Source: Enteroscipio rubneri
GTDB lineage: Bacteria > Actinomycetota > Coriobacteriia > Coriobacteriales > Eggerthellaceae
DNA length: 64,000 nt
NCBI RefSeq assembly: GCF_002899715.1
Contig: NZ_PPEK01000003.1
Coordinates: forward strand, 1 to 64,000
Reading direction: 5' to 3'
The notes beneath the pieces are model-generated. The model ran no database searches. It saw only the letters and a program-made list of their open reading frames with translations, and was not told the origin of the DNA. Each line of letters starts with the position of its first letter. The stretch's first letter is position 1. This document shows positions 42,905 to 51,611 of this stretch, piece after piece. Made by a program: the position numbers and the translations under genes.

Positions 42905-43396
42905 TCAGCGTTCGCTGCGCGAGAAAACCGCACGCGCGACGAGCGCGCCAAGGGACGCGCCGAGCGTGTCGACCAACCAGTCGAGCGGGTCGCACATCCG
43001 TCCGGGTACGAAGTACTGATGGAGCTCGTCGGTCACGCCGAAGAGGCTCGCGCAGGCGATCGCGACAAGGCAGGCGCGCGCAAGCGGAATATGGAGGCGC
43101 AGCGCGTTGGCTAGAAGGAATCCCAGTATCGCGTACTCGCAGAAGTGGGCCGCGGGCGAGAGCAAGTCGACGTACGGCCCCAGCAGGCTCTGCTGCATGG
43201 CTTTCAGGTTGCGGTAGAGTTCCGAGAAGAGGCCGAGATCGCCGCTGAGGTTCGATCCGGTGTTCGACGACATGAACACGACGAGGCACGCCCAAGCGGC
43301 GACGAGGGCCCAGCGCATGGCGGCGCGGCATGCGCGGGGGATCTTCCGCGGGCGTGGCGTGGCAGTTTCATCGACGTTTGTCTGGCGGATGTCCAT
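42905..43396 (-). CDS. VanZ family membrane protein
   Basis: 163 residues with four helices (about 27-45, 75-95, 100-120 and 140-157). VanZ motifs: VVFMSSNTGS after the first helix, AAHFCEYAILGFLLANALRLH, FGVTDELHQYFVPGR and DWLVDTLGASLGAL. In Enterococcus VanZ lowers teicoplanin sensitivity by an unknown route; many relatives serve other envelope roles. It is a lone gene about 3 kb from the vanY-like gene. AAGG precedes the start. It is divergent from the 43587 gene. Confidence 0.9.
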   Translation of the reverse strand: MDIRQTNVDETATPRPRKIPRACRAAMRWALVAAWACLVVFMSSNTGSNLSGDLGLFSELYRNLKAMQQSLLGPYVDLLSPAAHFCEYAILGFLLANALRLHIPLARACLVAIACASLFGVTDELHQYFVPGRMCDPLDWLVDTLGASLGALVARAVFSRSER

Positions 43397-43574
43397 AAAG
43401 GCACCTTACCATAGCGGCGAGCGAATGTGCACATGTCGTCCGCAATGCAACACGGACCAATCCGAGCGGCGTCTGCTTTCGCTCGGCCGGGGTTTTCCGC
43501 GCGTCTCGCGACCGCGTCGAAGAGCATCCCGCCGAGTGGGCGGGGACGTCCTGCTCGAAGCGGCGTACATAAGG

Positions 43575-43580
43575 TACAAT
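43575..43580 (+). promoter_or_regulatory. -10 element (TACAAT) abutting the 43587 start
   Basis: TACAAT followed by six bases and then ATG 43587. There is no ribosome binding site, so the message is probably leaderless. Confidence 0.5.
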
Positions 43581-43586
43581 GGTTCC

Positions 43587-44420
43587 ATGGAACATCAAAT
43601 CTTGCAAGAGAAGCCCGCATCCGGCTGGAAGACGCTCGTCATGGCCTTCGGCGACGTGGTTCGCTCGCCCAGCTGGCCGGTGAAGATGCTGCAGATGGGG
43701 CTGGTGTCGGTTGTGCCCGTGTTCGGGGCTGTCGTGTTGAACGGATACCTCCTCGGCTGGGCGCGCGATGCGGCCTGGGGACGCACGGAACCCCTGCCGG
43801 CGCGCTTGTTCGGCAACGAGGACGGGGCGCTGTATCGGCGCGGCTGGTACGCCTTCGTCATCAGCTTGGTGTACGGGCTTGCGCTGGCCCTCGTATACGC
43901 CGCATGCGTTTCGCTGTCGCAATCGGCGTTTCCGGCTGCAGTCGGGCAGCCGGCCGTCCTCGATCTCTACGCATACGCCCAGCAGCGTGTCGCTATCCAT
44001 CCTATCCTGCTTGCAGTCTACTATGCGGCCTCCCTCGTTATCTCTCCTTTCATGCTCGTCTCGATGATGCGCATGAGTATCTACGGTCGCCTGGGCGCTG
44101 GCTTGCAGTTCGGCCGCGTTCTTGCCATGGTTCGGAAGGGCCTCGCGAGCATTGCCGTCATCGTTGTGGTCACGGCGCTGGCGGAGGAGGCTGTATCGGC
44201 TTTGAGCGGGCCGCTTTCCGATGCGGCGCTGTCGGCGCAGCTCGATCCGCTTGCGACGTTCGGGACGTTCGCCGGCCTCGTGGCGGCGCTCGCCCTTCTC
44301 GCGTTCGTAAACGCGGTGTCGATCCGCGCGGCGGGTTTGTGGACGGCCCGGTTCGACGTGCCCCGATGGAAGGGCTACGGCGATCCTTTGCCGTTCGAAG
44401 AAGAAGGGAACGATGCATGA
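43587..44420 (+). CDS. DUF4013-like polytopic membrane protein
   Basis: 277 residues with about six helices. The opening WKTLVMAFGDVVRSPSWPVKML and the GYLLGWARDAAWGR segment fit DUF4013-like proteins, whose role is unknown; the match is by eye. The gene begins without a Shine-Dalgarno sequence right after a TACAAT. Its stop overlaps the start of the aldo/keto reductase gene (ATGA), so the two are coupled although their products look unrelated. Confidence 0.7.
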   Translation: MEHQILQEKPASGWKTLVMAFGDVVRSPSWPVKMLQMGLVSVVPVFGAVVLNGYLLGWARDAAWGRTEPLPARLFGNEDGALYRRGWYAFVISLVYGLALALVYAACVSLSQSAFPAAVGQPAVLDLYAYAQQRVAIHPILLAVYYAASLVISPFMLVSMMRMSIYGRLGAGLQFGRVLAMVRKGLASIAVIVVVTALAEEAVSALSGPLSDAALSAQLDPLATFGTFAGLVAALALLAFVNAVSIRAAGLWTARFDVPRWKGYGDPLPFEEEGNDA

Positions 44421-45511
44421 ACAGGACGGAAGCCACCGTGCCGATGAATCGCGTTGTTCTGGGGTCGACGGGCATCGTGTCGCCCCAAGATGCCTTCGGC
44501 GCGCTGCCCATCCAGCGCATCTCGTTCGACGAGGCGGAGCGCCTTCTGCGCCGCGCCGTGGACGGGGGCATGTCGTTCTTCGACACTGCGCGTGCCTACT
44601 CCGACAGCGAGGAGAAGATGGGGCGTGCCCTGCACGGCTTGCGTGATCGCGTTGCGATCGCCACCAAGACCATGGCCAAAACCCCCGAGGATTTCTGGGA
44701 CGATCTGCATACGTCGCTTAGCAACCTTCGAACCGACCATGTCGATCTCTACCAATTCCATTGTATTGACCGCGTGTGGGAGCTCGGCGACGGCACCGGC
44801 ATGTACGAATGCATGGTCGAAGCCAAGCGACAGGGCAAAATCAATCATATCGGCGTCACGGCGCACAAGGTGGGGACGGCCTTCGAGGCCGTCGAGACCG
44901 GTCTGTACGAGACGATGCAGTTTCCATTCAACTATCTGTCCTCTCCGCGCGAGACGGAACTCGTATCGGCGTGCGAGCGCAAGAACATGGGGTTTATCGC
45001 AATGAAGGGGCTCGCCGGCGGCCTTCTTATGAATGCCGATGCGCTGATGGCCCATATGGCGTGCTTCCCGAACGCGCTGCCCATCTGGGGCATCCAGCGT
45101 CTGGAAGAACTCGAGACATGGCTATCGTACATCGAGGAGGGGCAGCCTCGGATGAGTCCGGAGCTGGCTGCGGCCATCGAAGCGGATCGGGCTGAGCTGG
45201 CAGGCTCGTTCTGCCGTGGCTGCGGCTACTGCGCCCCTTGCCCGCAGGGCATCGTCGTCAACCAGTGCGCCCGTATGTCGCTGATGGTGCGCCGGGCGCC
45301 TTCCGATGTCTGGCTGAGCGAAGCGTGGCAGACGGAGATGGACAAGATCGATTCGTGCACCGAGTGCCGGTCATGTGTCGAGCGCTGCCCGTACGGGCTG
45401 GACGTTCCGGCGGTGCTGAAAGAGAACCTGGAAGACTATCGTCGCCTCCTTGCCCGCCGTGTCGAAGCGGGAAGTGCCGAAAGTGCGGTGGACGGGCGCG
45501 GCCCCGCATGA
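44417..45511 (+). CDS. Aldo/keto reductase with two C-terminal 4Fe-4S motifs
   Basis: 364 residues. The AKR barrel shows FFDTARAYSDSEEKMG (catalytic Asp and Tyr), IATKT (Lys), LYQFHCID (His) and IGVTAHKV. The C-terminal extension carries CRGCGYCAPCPQG and CTECRSCVERCPYG, each a CxxCxxCxxxCP site for a 4Fe-4S cluster. Such ferredoxin-type AKRs are frequent in anaerobes and may use ferredoxin electrons instead of, or as well as, NAD(P)H (inference). ATG 44417 is preceded by GAAGGGAA; the much longer frame from 43427 reads through the upstream gene in the wrong frame. Confidence 0.92.
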   Translation: MNRTEATVPMNRVVLGSTGIVSPQDAFGALPIQRISFDEAERLLRRAVDGGMSFFDTARAYSDSEEKMGRALHGLRDRVAIATKTMAKTPEDFWDDLHTSLSNLRTDHVDLYQFHCIDRVWELGDGTGMYECMVEAKRQGKINHIGVTAHKVGTAFEAVETGLYETMQFPFNYLSSPRETELVSACERKNMGFIAMKGLAGGLLMNADALMAHMACFPNALPIWGIQRLEELETWLSYIEEGQPRMSPELAAAIEADRAELAGSFCRGCGYCAPCPQGIVVNQCARMSLMVRRAPSDVWLSEAWQTEMDKIDSCTECRSCVERCPYGLDVPAVLKENLEDYRRLLARRVEAGSAESAVDGRGPA

Positions 45512-45578
45512 GGGCGTGCACGTCGGATTCGCCTCGGATGCCAGAGCGTGCGGGAGCGAAGATTGCAAGGAGCCTTCC

Positions 45579-46385
45579 ATGCCGTACAAGGTGAACGATC
45601 GCGGCGGACAGCGGCCTGTCATCGAAGACGAGCAGCTCGAGCGCATGATGGGCGCGAGCACGCCCGGATTCTTCGCGCGCAACCGGTTCCGTCTGGTTAC
45701 GCTCGCGCTTATCGCGATAAACGTGATCGTTTTCGCGGTCGAGGCGGCGGTATCCGTCCTTGCCGGCGCGCACGTGGGGGTCAGGGTCGACGTGCCGCCC
45801 CTCGTGCTCGTGGGCATGGGGGCGATGTACGCGCCGCTCGTGCAGGCGGGCGAGCTGTTCCGGTTCGTCACGCCCATGTTCCTGCATATGGACCTCATGC
45901 ATCTCGGCTTCAACATGGTGGCGCTCTACAGCGTAGGCGAGGTGCTGGAGTGCGTGCTCGGGCGCGGCAACTTCCTGACGCTCTACTTCGTGGGAGGCAT
46001 CACGGGCAACGCCGTGTCGTATGCGGCCGACGTGCTGGCGGGCGGGATGCCCGCTGTGAGCGCCGGAGCGTCGACGAGCGTGTTCGCGCTGTTCGTGGCT
46101 GTGGCGCTGCTCGGCGTGCTGCACAAGGGCAACCGCCACGTGTTCGCCCAGTACAGTAAGAGCATGCTCGCCATTATCGGCGTCAACGTGGCGTACACGT
46201 TCCTGGTGCCGGGCATCTCCGTGAGCGGGCATCTGGGCGGCGCGCTCGGCGGCCTCATCGCCATGTTCATGGTGCCTTCGAAGAACCTATGCGTGCCGAA
46301 TGCAGTGCGCATCGTCGTGGCTGTGCTGTGGACCGCCGCGCTCGCGTGGGCGGTCGTCGGGGCGTTGGGCTACGGATCGGGGTAG
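45579..46385 (+). CDS. Rhomboid-family intramembrane serine protease
   Basis: 268 residues. A cytoplasmic N-terminal tail (about 1-35) precedes seven helices. The active site has the GxSx motif as GASTSVFAL (catalytic Ser) and the partner His in SGHLGGALGGL. The HMDLMHLGFNMVALYSVG block before it carries the HxxxN pattern of rhomboids. It cuts single-pass membrane proteins inside the bilayer; substrates are unknown. The small tail-anchored protein at 39954 or TatA are conceivable substrates (in Providencia, AarA processes TatA) but nothing here shows it. AAGGAG precedes ATG 45579. Confidence 0.93.
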   Translation: MPYKVNDRGGQRPVIEDEQLERMMGASTPGFFARNRFRLVTLALIAINVIVFAVEAAVSVLAGAHVGVRVDVPPLVLVGMGAMYAPLVQAGELFRFVTPMFLHMDLMHLGFNMVALYSVGEVLECVLGRGNFLTLYFVGGITGNAVSYAADVLAGGMPAVSAGASTSVFALFVAVALLGVLHKGNRHVFAQYSKSMLAIIGVNVAYTFLVPGISVSGHLGGALGGLIAMFMVPSKNLCVPNAVRIVVAVLWTAALAWAVVGALGYGSG

Positions 46386-46420
46386 GCTCTCGCGGCGTCG
46401 AAATACGGAGCAGCACGTCT

Positions 46421-47293
46421 TCATATCCTTGTGTGCTCGGAGGCTTCCAGGAGTCTGCGCGCGAACGGCACGAGCGCTCTGCCATGCGTTGTGCGCAGGT
46501 AGCCCTCGTCGAGGCCTTGCGGCCCCAGCCTGATGCGATCCAGGCCGTCGGCGTCCTTGAACATGCGGTAGACCGTTGCGGCGTCGGCTCGGGCGCGTGC
46601 TGGAACAAGCGATCCTAGATCGTCGATGCCCAGTTCAGGAAGGGCGTTGCGGCGAATCGCTTCCTCGATGGCCTCCAGTCCTGCATCGTCGTCGCGGTCG
46701 TGCCACTTGACGGCTAGGTACGTACGCGGGTCGAAATCGATGTTCGCTCCCGCCGTGGTGCTTCGCTGCGCACCGGTGCCCGTGTCGCGGCAAAACTGCG
46801 CGTAGTAGGCCGCGGCACGCGCTCCGTGGCCGGTGTCGAGGTACGGGTCCTTGCGCCGAGAATCATGAAAGGCGGCGGCCATTGCCAGCGCGCATGCGTC
46901 TTCGTCAGCCAGGCCCTCGAGGTCTGCTATGACGAGCGATAACATGAGCACACGCGCCCAGTGCGGCCTGAAGTGTATGGCGCCGCCCGTGGCCCAAGGT
47001 TGCAGGTCGCCGTCGATGAACGCAAGCCAGCGTTCGAAGTCGCGCCGGACGCGATCGGTCGGCGCCTGCCGAGCAAGCGGTTCGAGCGGCTCGTCGGCTA
47101 TGTCCTCGGTTCGCAGCTCGTTGGCTATGATCTCCGCGAAGCCTGGATCTTCCATGGCGCTGGCGAACGCATCCGAGCCTCCTGCGAGGCCGTTGAGGAA
47201 ATGCTCGGCGATCCGTCCATCTTCCGCACGCATTCGCTCCACACGGTAAGCCGGGCGCCCGACGATCCCATCGTTTGTTCTATCGGTGTTCAT
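46421..47293 (-). CDS. HD-domain protein (putative metal-dependent phosphohydrolase)
   Basis: 290 residues. An HD-type metal site is visible: His in HWARVLMLSLVIADLEG, then AMAAAFHDSRR with the HD pair, then DTGHGARAAAYY with a further His, and KWHDRDDD. The N-terminal 120 residues have no recognised domain. The substrate, possibly a nucleotide, is unknown. ATG 47293 has AAGG nine bases upstream and a TACAAT at 47329-47334. It is divergent from the helicase gene. Confidence 0.75.
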   Translation of the reverse strand: MNTDRTNDGIVGRPAYRVERMRAEDGRIAEHFLNGLAGGSDAFASAMEDPGFAEIIANELRTEDIADEPLEPLARQAPTDRVRRDFERWLAFIDGDLQPWATGGAIHFRPHWARVLMLSLVIADLEGLADEDACALAMAAAFHDSRRKDPYLDTGHGARAAAYYAQFCRDTGTGAQRSTTAGANIDFDPRTYLAVKWHDRDDDAGLEAIEEAIRRNALPELGIDDLGSLVPARARADAATVYRMFKDADGLDRIRLGPQGLDEGYLRTTHGRALVPFARRLLEASEHTRI

Positions 47294-47328
47294 CTGCAGC
47301 GGCCTTGTCGATTGCGATCGTTGCGGCC

Positions 47329-47334
47329 ATTGTA
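47329..47334 (-). promoter_or_regulatory. -10 element (TACAAT) of the HD gene
   Basis: TACAAT on the minus strand about 35 bases before the HD gene start. No clear -35. Confidence 0.4.
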
Positions 47335-47491
47335 CCGTGCTGCTCTCGCGGGTTGAGCACGCTGGTGCTGCACGGTTGTCCGGCGGCGTAGGCGGCCCTG
47401 AAGCCCGCGCATTGGGTGTGCGCTCGTGCGCGTTGCGGGGTCTCGCGCGTGTTCTTTTGTCGCGTCCGTCGCCCTCTGCAGGCGCGTGCGG

Positions 47492-47509
47492 GTAGAATAC
47501 GCATTCTAC
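47492..47509. promoter_or_regulatory. Palindrome over the -10 of the helicase gene
   Basis: GTAGAAT (47492-47498) and ATTCTAC (47503-47509) pair exactly around four bases. The left arm contains the likely -10 TAGAAT (47493-47498). The site lies 32 bases before the helicase start, an ideal repressor operator. The rest of the 247-base gap shows only the HD-gene promoter. Confidence 0.5.
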
Positions 47510-47540
47510 GATACGATCGAATTGACCCGGAGGCCCGTCC

Positions 47541-50186
47541 ATGGCAGAACAAGAGGCAGACGAAACGACGGCGCTCGGCGAGGGCGGCCGCAGCATGCTT
47601 GCCCCCGGCGAAGCCGAAGGCGGCGCATACACCCACGGTTCGCTCGGCAGGCTTTCGCCCGCGTGGTGGGAACCCGAGGAGGAAGGGGCCGAGCCGGAGC
47701 CTTGGGCGACGGCCGACGAGGCGCTCGATCGCTTCCTTGCCTGGACAGCCGAGCGCGGCATCGAGCTGTGGCCGCATCAGGAAGAGGCCCTCATGGCGCT
47801 CATGGTGGGCGACCACGTGGTGCTGGGTACTCCGACGGGTTCCGGCAAGTCGCTCGTGGCTCTTGGAATGTGCTTCATGGCGATGGCAACCGGGCGCAGG
47901 TCGTACTACACGGCGCCCATCAAGGCGCTTGTGAGCGAGAAGTTCTTCGATCTGGTGGACGTCCTCGGGCGCGAGAACGTGGGCATGATCACGGGCGACG
48001 CGCACATAAACGCCGAGGCGCCCGTCGTCTGCTGCACGGCCGAGATCCTAGCGAACCAGGCGCTTCGAGAAGGGGAGCGCGCCGATGTTGGCTGCGTCGC
48101 CATGGACGAGTTCCACTTCTACGGCGACTACGATCGGGGGTGGGCGTGGCAAGTGCCGCTGCTCACGCTGCCGAAGACGCAGTTTCTGCTGATGAGCGCA
48201 ACGTTGGGGGACGTAGGAGCGATTGCGGAGTCGCTTGGGGAGCGTACGGGCGTCCAGGTTGACGTGATCGCCGACGCACCGCGACCCGTACCGCTGGCAT
48301 ACGAGTACGTGGAGATGCCGCTCGAGGGCACGGTGGAGCTCGCGCTGCGCAAGGGCGAGGCGCCGCTGTACCTCGTGCATTTCTCGCAGGATGCGGCGCT
48401 GTCAACCGCCCAGTCGCTTGCGAGCTACGGGGTGGCGACCAAGGAGCAGCGCGAGGCTGTGAAGGAGGCCGTGAAGGGCACGCGCTTCACCACGGCGTTC
48501 GGCAAGACGCTCAAACGCCTGCTGGCAAGTGGCGTGGGCGTGCACCATGCGGGGATGCTCCCACGCTACCGCCTGCTCGTGGAGAAGCTCGCCCAACAGG
48601 GCCTGCTGCCGGTCATATGCGGCACGGATACGCTCGGCGTGGGCATCAACGTGCCCATCCATACCGTGGTGCTGACGGCGCTCACGAAGTTCGATGGACG
48701 GAAGATGCGCCGCCTGCGCGCTCGCGAGTTCCATCAGATCGTCGGGCGGGCCGGCAGATCCGGCTTCGATACCGAGGGCATGGTGGCGGCCCTTGCGCCC
48801 GAGCACGACATCGAGAACGCGAAGCTTATCGCCAAGGCGGGGGACGATCCGAAGAAGCTGAGGAAGATCAAGAAGAAGCGCGCTCCCGAGGGGTTCGTCT
48901 CGTGGAACAGGCAGACGTTCCAGCGCCTTATCGAAGCCGCGCCGGAAACGCTCAAGCCGCGTATGAAGATCACCCACTCGATGGTGCTCTCCGAAGTGGT
49001 GCAGGGCGGCGATGCCTTCAGCCGGGTGCGGCGCCTCGTCGAGGACTCGGCCCAGCCGCCCGAGGAGAAGGCGGCGCTCGCCGTGCGCGCCGACGAGATA
49101 TTCGATACGCTCATTACGGCGGGTGTCGTGGAGCGTTTCGAAGGTGAAGGGGGTGCGACCGAGTACGTGACCACGATTGACGTGCCGGAGGATTTCGCAC
49201 TCGACCAGCCGCTTTCACCATTTTTGCTGGCTGCGCTCGAATTGCTCGATCCGCAGGAGGAGACGTACGCGCTCGACGTCATCTCGCTCGCCGAGGCCAC
49301 GCTCGAGGATCCGCGACAGGTGCTGCGTGCCCAAGAGCGCCAGGCGCGCGAGAAGGCGATGGCGGAGATGAAGGCCGACGGGGTCGAATACGAGGAGCGG
49401 CTTGAGAGGATAGCCGAGATCACGTACCCCAAACCTCTCGAGGATCTGCTGGATGCGGCGTTCGTGCGCTACTGCCGCGAGGTCCCCTGGGCGCGCGATT
49501 TCGAGCTGGCGCCCAAATCGGTGCTGCGCGACATGCTGGAGACCGCCTCGGACTTCAAGACCTACGTGGGCCGTTACAAGATCGCGCGATCCGAAGGGAC
49601 GCTCCTGCGCTACCTGTCCGACGCTTACCGCGTGCTCGACCGGACGGTCCCCGCCGATAAGCGCGACGAGCGTCTGGACGATGTGGTCGCATGGCTGGGA
49701 TTCGTCGTGCGTTCGGTGGATTCCAGCCTGATGGACGAATGGGAGGGCGCAGGCACGGCCGCCGCGCCTCATTTGGCGGCGGACGAGGTTGTCCGCGATC
49801 GGCGGGGGCTCACCGTGCTCGTGCGCAATGCGCTGTTCAGGCGCGTGCGGCTTGCAGCGCGCGGCGAGATCGAAGAGCTCGGCAGGCTCGACCAGGACGG
49901 GGGATTCGGCGAGCAGCGCTGGCGCGAGGCGCTCGAGGCGTACCGCGAAGCGCACGAAGACATTCTGCTCGATGCAGATGCGCGCTCGACGGCCTACTTC
50001 GTCATCGACGAGTCGGACGAGCGGACCGAGCGCAGGTGGCGCGTGCGCCAGATATTCAGCGATCCGGAAGGCGACCACGACTTCGCCATCGTGGCGGACG
50101 TAGACCTCGACGCGACGCAGGAAGAGGGCGAGGCCGTGTTCCTGCGTATCCGAGCCGGTTTCGCAGAGGAGCTTGCAGAAGCCTGA
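47541..50186 (+). CDS. Ski2-like DEAD/DEAH-box RNA helicase with DUF3516 C-terminus
   Basis: 881 residues. Motif I GTPTGSGKS (about 97-105), motif Ia YYTAPIKALVSEKFFD, motif II DEFH (about 190) in place of DEAH/DEVH, motif III LMSATLGD, motif V GTDTLGVGINVP and motif VI QIVGRAGRSG. The HHAGMLPRYR block is typical of Ski2/Mtr4-like enzymes. The C-terminal third matches DUF3516, the actinobacterial form. Such proteins are likely to act in RNA turnover. The acidic first 60 residues are poorly conserved-looking. GGAGG precedes ATG 47541. Confidence 0.93.
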   Translation: MAEQEADETTALGEGGRSMLAPGEAEGGAYTHGSLGRLSPAWWEPEEEGAEPEPWATADEALDRFLAWTAERGIELWPHQEEALMALMVGDHVVLGTPTGSGKSLVALGMCFMAMATGRRSYYTAPIKALVSEKFFDLVDVLGRENVGMITGDAHINAEAPVVCCTAEILANQALREGERADVGCVAMDEFHFYGDYDRGWAWQVPLLTLPKTQFLLMSATLGDVGAIAESLGERTGVQVDVIADAPRPVPLAYEYVEMPLEGTVELALRKGEAPLYLVHFSQDAALSTAQSLASYGVATKEQREAVKEAVKGTRFTTAFGKTLKRLLASGVGVHHAGMLPRYRLLVEKLAQQGLLPVICGTDTLGVGINVPIHTVVLTALTKFDGRKMRRLRAREFHQIVGRAGRSGFDTEGMVAALAPEHDIENAKLIAKAGDDPKKLRKIKKKRAPEGFVSWNRQTFQRLIEAAPETLKPRMKITHSMVLSEVVQGGDAFSRVRRLVEDSAQPPEEKAALAVRADEIFDTLITAGVVERFEGEGGATEYVTTIDVPEDFALDQPLSPFLLAALELLDPQEETYALDVISLAEATLEDPRQVLRAQERQAREKAMAEMKADGVEYEERLERIAEITYPKPLEDLLDAAFVRYCREVPWARDFELAPKSVLRDMLETASDFKTYVGRYKIARSEGTLLRYLSDAYRVLDRTVPADKRDERLDDVVAWLGFVVRSVDSSLMDEWEGAGTAAAPHLAADEVVRDRRGLTVLVRNALFRRVRLAARGEIEELGRLDQDGGFGEQRWREALEAYREAHEDILLDADARSTAYFVIDESDERTERRWRVRQIFSDPEGDHDFAIVADVDLDATQEEGEAVFLRIRAGFAEELAEA

Positions 50187-50260
50187 TCGGGAGCGTTCGA
50201 TGGCGGCATGAGAGTCGCCGGGCGTTCGGGAGCGATCGGGGGTGTCCTGCGTTCGGGGCG

Positions 50261-51175
50261 CTATCCGTCCGTCGCAGTTCCAGGTGTAGGCAGTATCTGA
50301 GGGAGGAGCTCGGCGATATCGCCCTGCAAGCCCGCAGCGCGGCCCTCTCTGCCATCCGGGACGCGCGCATCGTCGCGGTTCAAGCGCACGAGCGGTGCAT
50401 CGCATGACGTGGCCAGGCGATCAAACGGCAGGCGGATGATGGAGGGCGTGTTCCATCCGACGCCCAGCTCCAGCAGGACGGTGCGTTCGTCGCGCACGCC
50501 TTCCGCGAAGCGCAGGCAGCGCTCCCGAGCGTCATGCCAGGCGGCGTTTTCGACGAATGCACCGTCGATGCGCAGGTGCACTGCCATGGGCCCGCCGCAC
50601 ACGGGGCAGTGCGGAACGAGACCGCTCGGTGCCCGCGTCGGGTCGCCTTCGTCCGCCGCCGCGAGGATGTCCTCGACGAGCTCTCGATTCGGGTAGAGGC
50701 TGTCGTGGCAGCCTCGCGCGCACTGGTTGAAGCCGTAGTCGCCTTGGACGGCGAAAATGCGCGCGGGATCGAATCCGGCTTTCTCGAACTGGGCGTCCAC
50801 GTTCGTGGTGAGGACGAACCATTCCTTTCCGTGTATCGCCTCCAGCAGGCAGCGGTACAGGGGCAGCGCAGGAGGCTCGTAGCGGTTGGCCCATACGTGC
50901 CGCGCCCAGTAGGCCCAGCGGTCTTCCTCCGAAGGGAAGGGGTAGAATCCCGCCGAGTACATATCGGTCATGCCGTAGCGTTCGATGAAGGGCGCGAAAC
51001 CGCGATGGAAGCGCTCGCCGTCGTAGCGCAGTCCGGCCGCCGCGGACAGACCCGCTCCGGCACCGACGAGCACACGGTCCGCGCCTTCCAGCAGCGTGCG
51101 CGCCCGTTCGATTCGCTCGAGCAGCTCCTGCTGCCGCTTTGCACGCGATCTTTTGGATGTCGATGACGGACTCAT
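50261..51175 (-). CDS. Class M-type sirtuin (SirTM-like, SIR2 family), copy 1
   Basis: 304 residues from ATG 51175. NAD-binding GAGAGLSAAAGL (38-49), the long GERFHRGFAPFIERYGMTDMYS block, TTNVD (Asn125), VQGDYG (Gln144 where classical sirtuins have the catalytic His), a zinc site formed by CARGC and CPVCGG, and a late GVGWNTP segment. Replacement of the His by Gln, and the MYSAGFYPF signature, are features I know from the class M sirtuins that ADP-ribosylate lipoylated GcvH-L. The usual macrodomain, GcvH-L and lipoate ligase partners are absent. It sits 16 bases after the deformylase-like gene. A close paralogue lies at 59738. Confidence 0.85.
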   Translation of the reverse strand: MSPSSTSKRSRAKRQQELLERIERARTLLEGADRVLVGAGAGLSAAAGLRYDGERFHRGFAPFIERYGMTDMYSAGFYPFPSEEDRWAYWARHVWANRYEPPALPLYRCLLEAIHGKEWFVLTTNVDAQFEKAGFDPARIFAVQGDYGFNQCARGCHDSLYPNRELVEDILAAADEGDPTRAPSGLVPHCPVCGGPMAVHLRIDGAFVENAAWHDARERCLRFAEGVRDERTVLLELGVGWNTPSIIRLPFDRLATSCDAPLVRLNRDDARVPDGREGRAAGLQGDIAELLPQILPTPGTATDG

Positions 51176-51191
51176 GCCGACCGGTGCGCCC

Positions 51192-51611
51192 TCAGACGAG
51201 CTTGCCCTTGCAGTGGTCAATCATGTGCTGAATGATCTGCGCCGTCCAGTCGGTGAAATCTTGCTTGCGCGGTTGCAGTTCGCCCTCCGCAAGCTCCTCG
51301 TAGGCGACCTTGATCTTGGCGAAGCGCGTCACCTTGGAGTCGGCTTCGAGGGAAAGGCAGCCCTCTTCCGCTTTGAACGCTCCCAGGGCCAGCTTCAGTG
51401 TAGGATTGTACATGACATGAGGCTGGTCGTTTTCGTCGAGATAAGCGACGATGCACTTGGAGACGCCTATCTGGTTGGCGGCCAGGCAGGCGGCGTTGTC
51501 GAGCGATGCCAGCGTGTCGAGCAGATCCTGCGCCACCTGCGCGTCCTTTGCTGTGGCGGCGTCGCAGGGCTGCGAGAGGATTGCCTCGTCTTTGACCAGT
51601 TCCTTGATCAT
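51192..51611 (-). CDS. Peptide deformylase-like protein lacking the catalytic Glu
   Basis: 139 residues from ATG 51611, behind GGGAG. The short deformylase fold shows NAACLAANQIGV (GxGxAAxQ-type motif), EEGCLSL (zinc Cys) and QIIQHMIDHCKG. The last motif is normally HExDH; here the two zinc His are kept but Glu is replaced by Met, read directly from the ATG codon. In authentic deformylases this Glu is the catalytic base, so activity is probably lost or changed. It forms a two-gene unit with the sirtuin. No fmt gene lies nearby. Confidence 0.82.
   Translation of the reverse strand: MIKELVKDEAILSQPCDAATAKDAQVAQDLLDTLASLDNAACLAANQIGVSKCIVAYLDENDQPHVMYNPTLKLALGAFKAEEGCLSLEADSKVTRFAKIKVAYEELAEGELQPRKQDFTDWTAQIIQHMIDHCKGKLV

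Noticed and set aside
36161-43396. A vancomycin-resistance operon
   Set aside because: There is no VanH, D-Ala-D-Lac/Ser ligase or VanX gene; only VanRS-like, VanY-like and VanZ-like genes are present, and the VanZ gene is not in the same operon.
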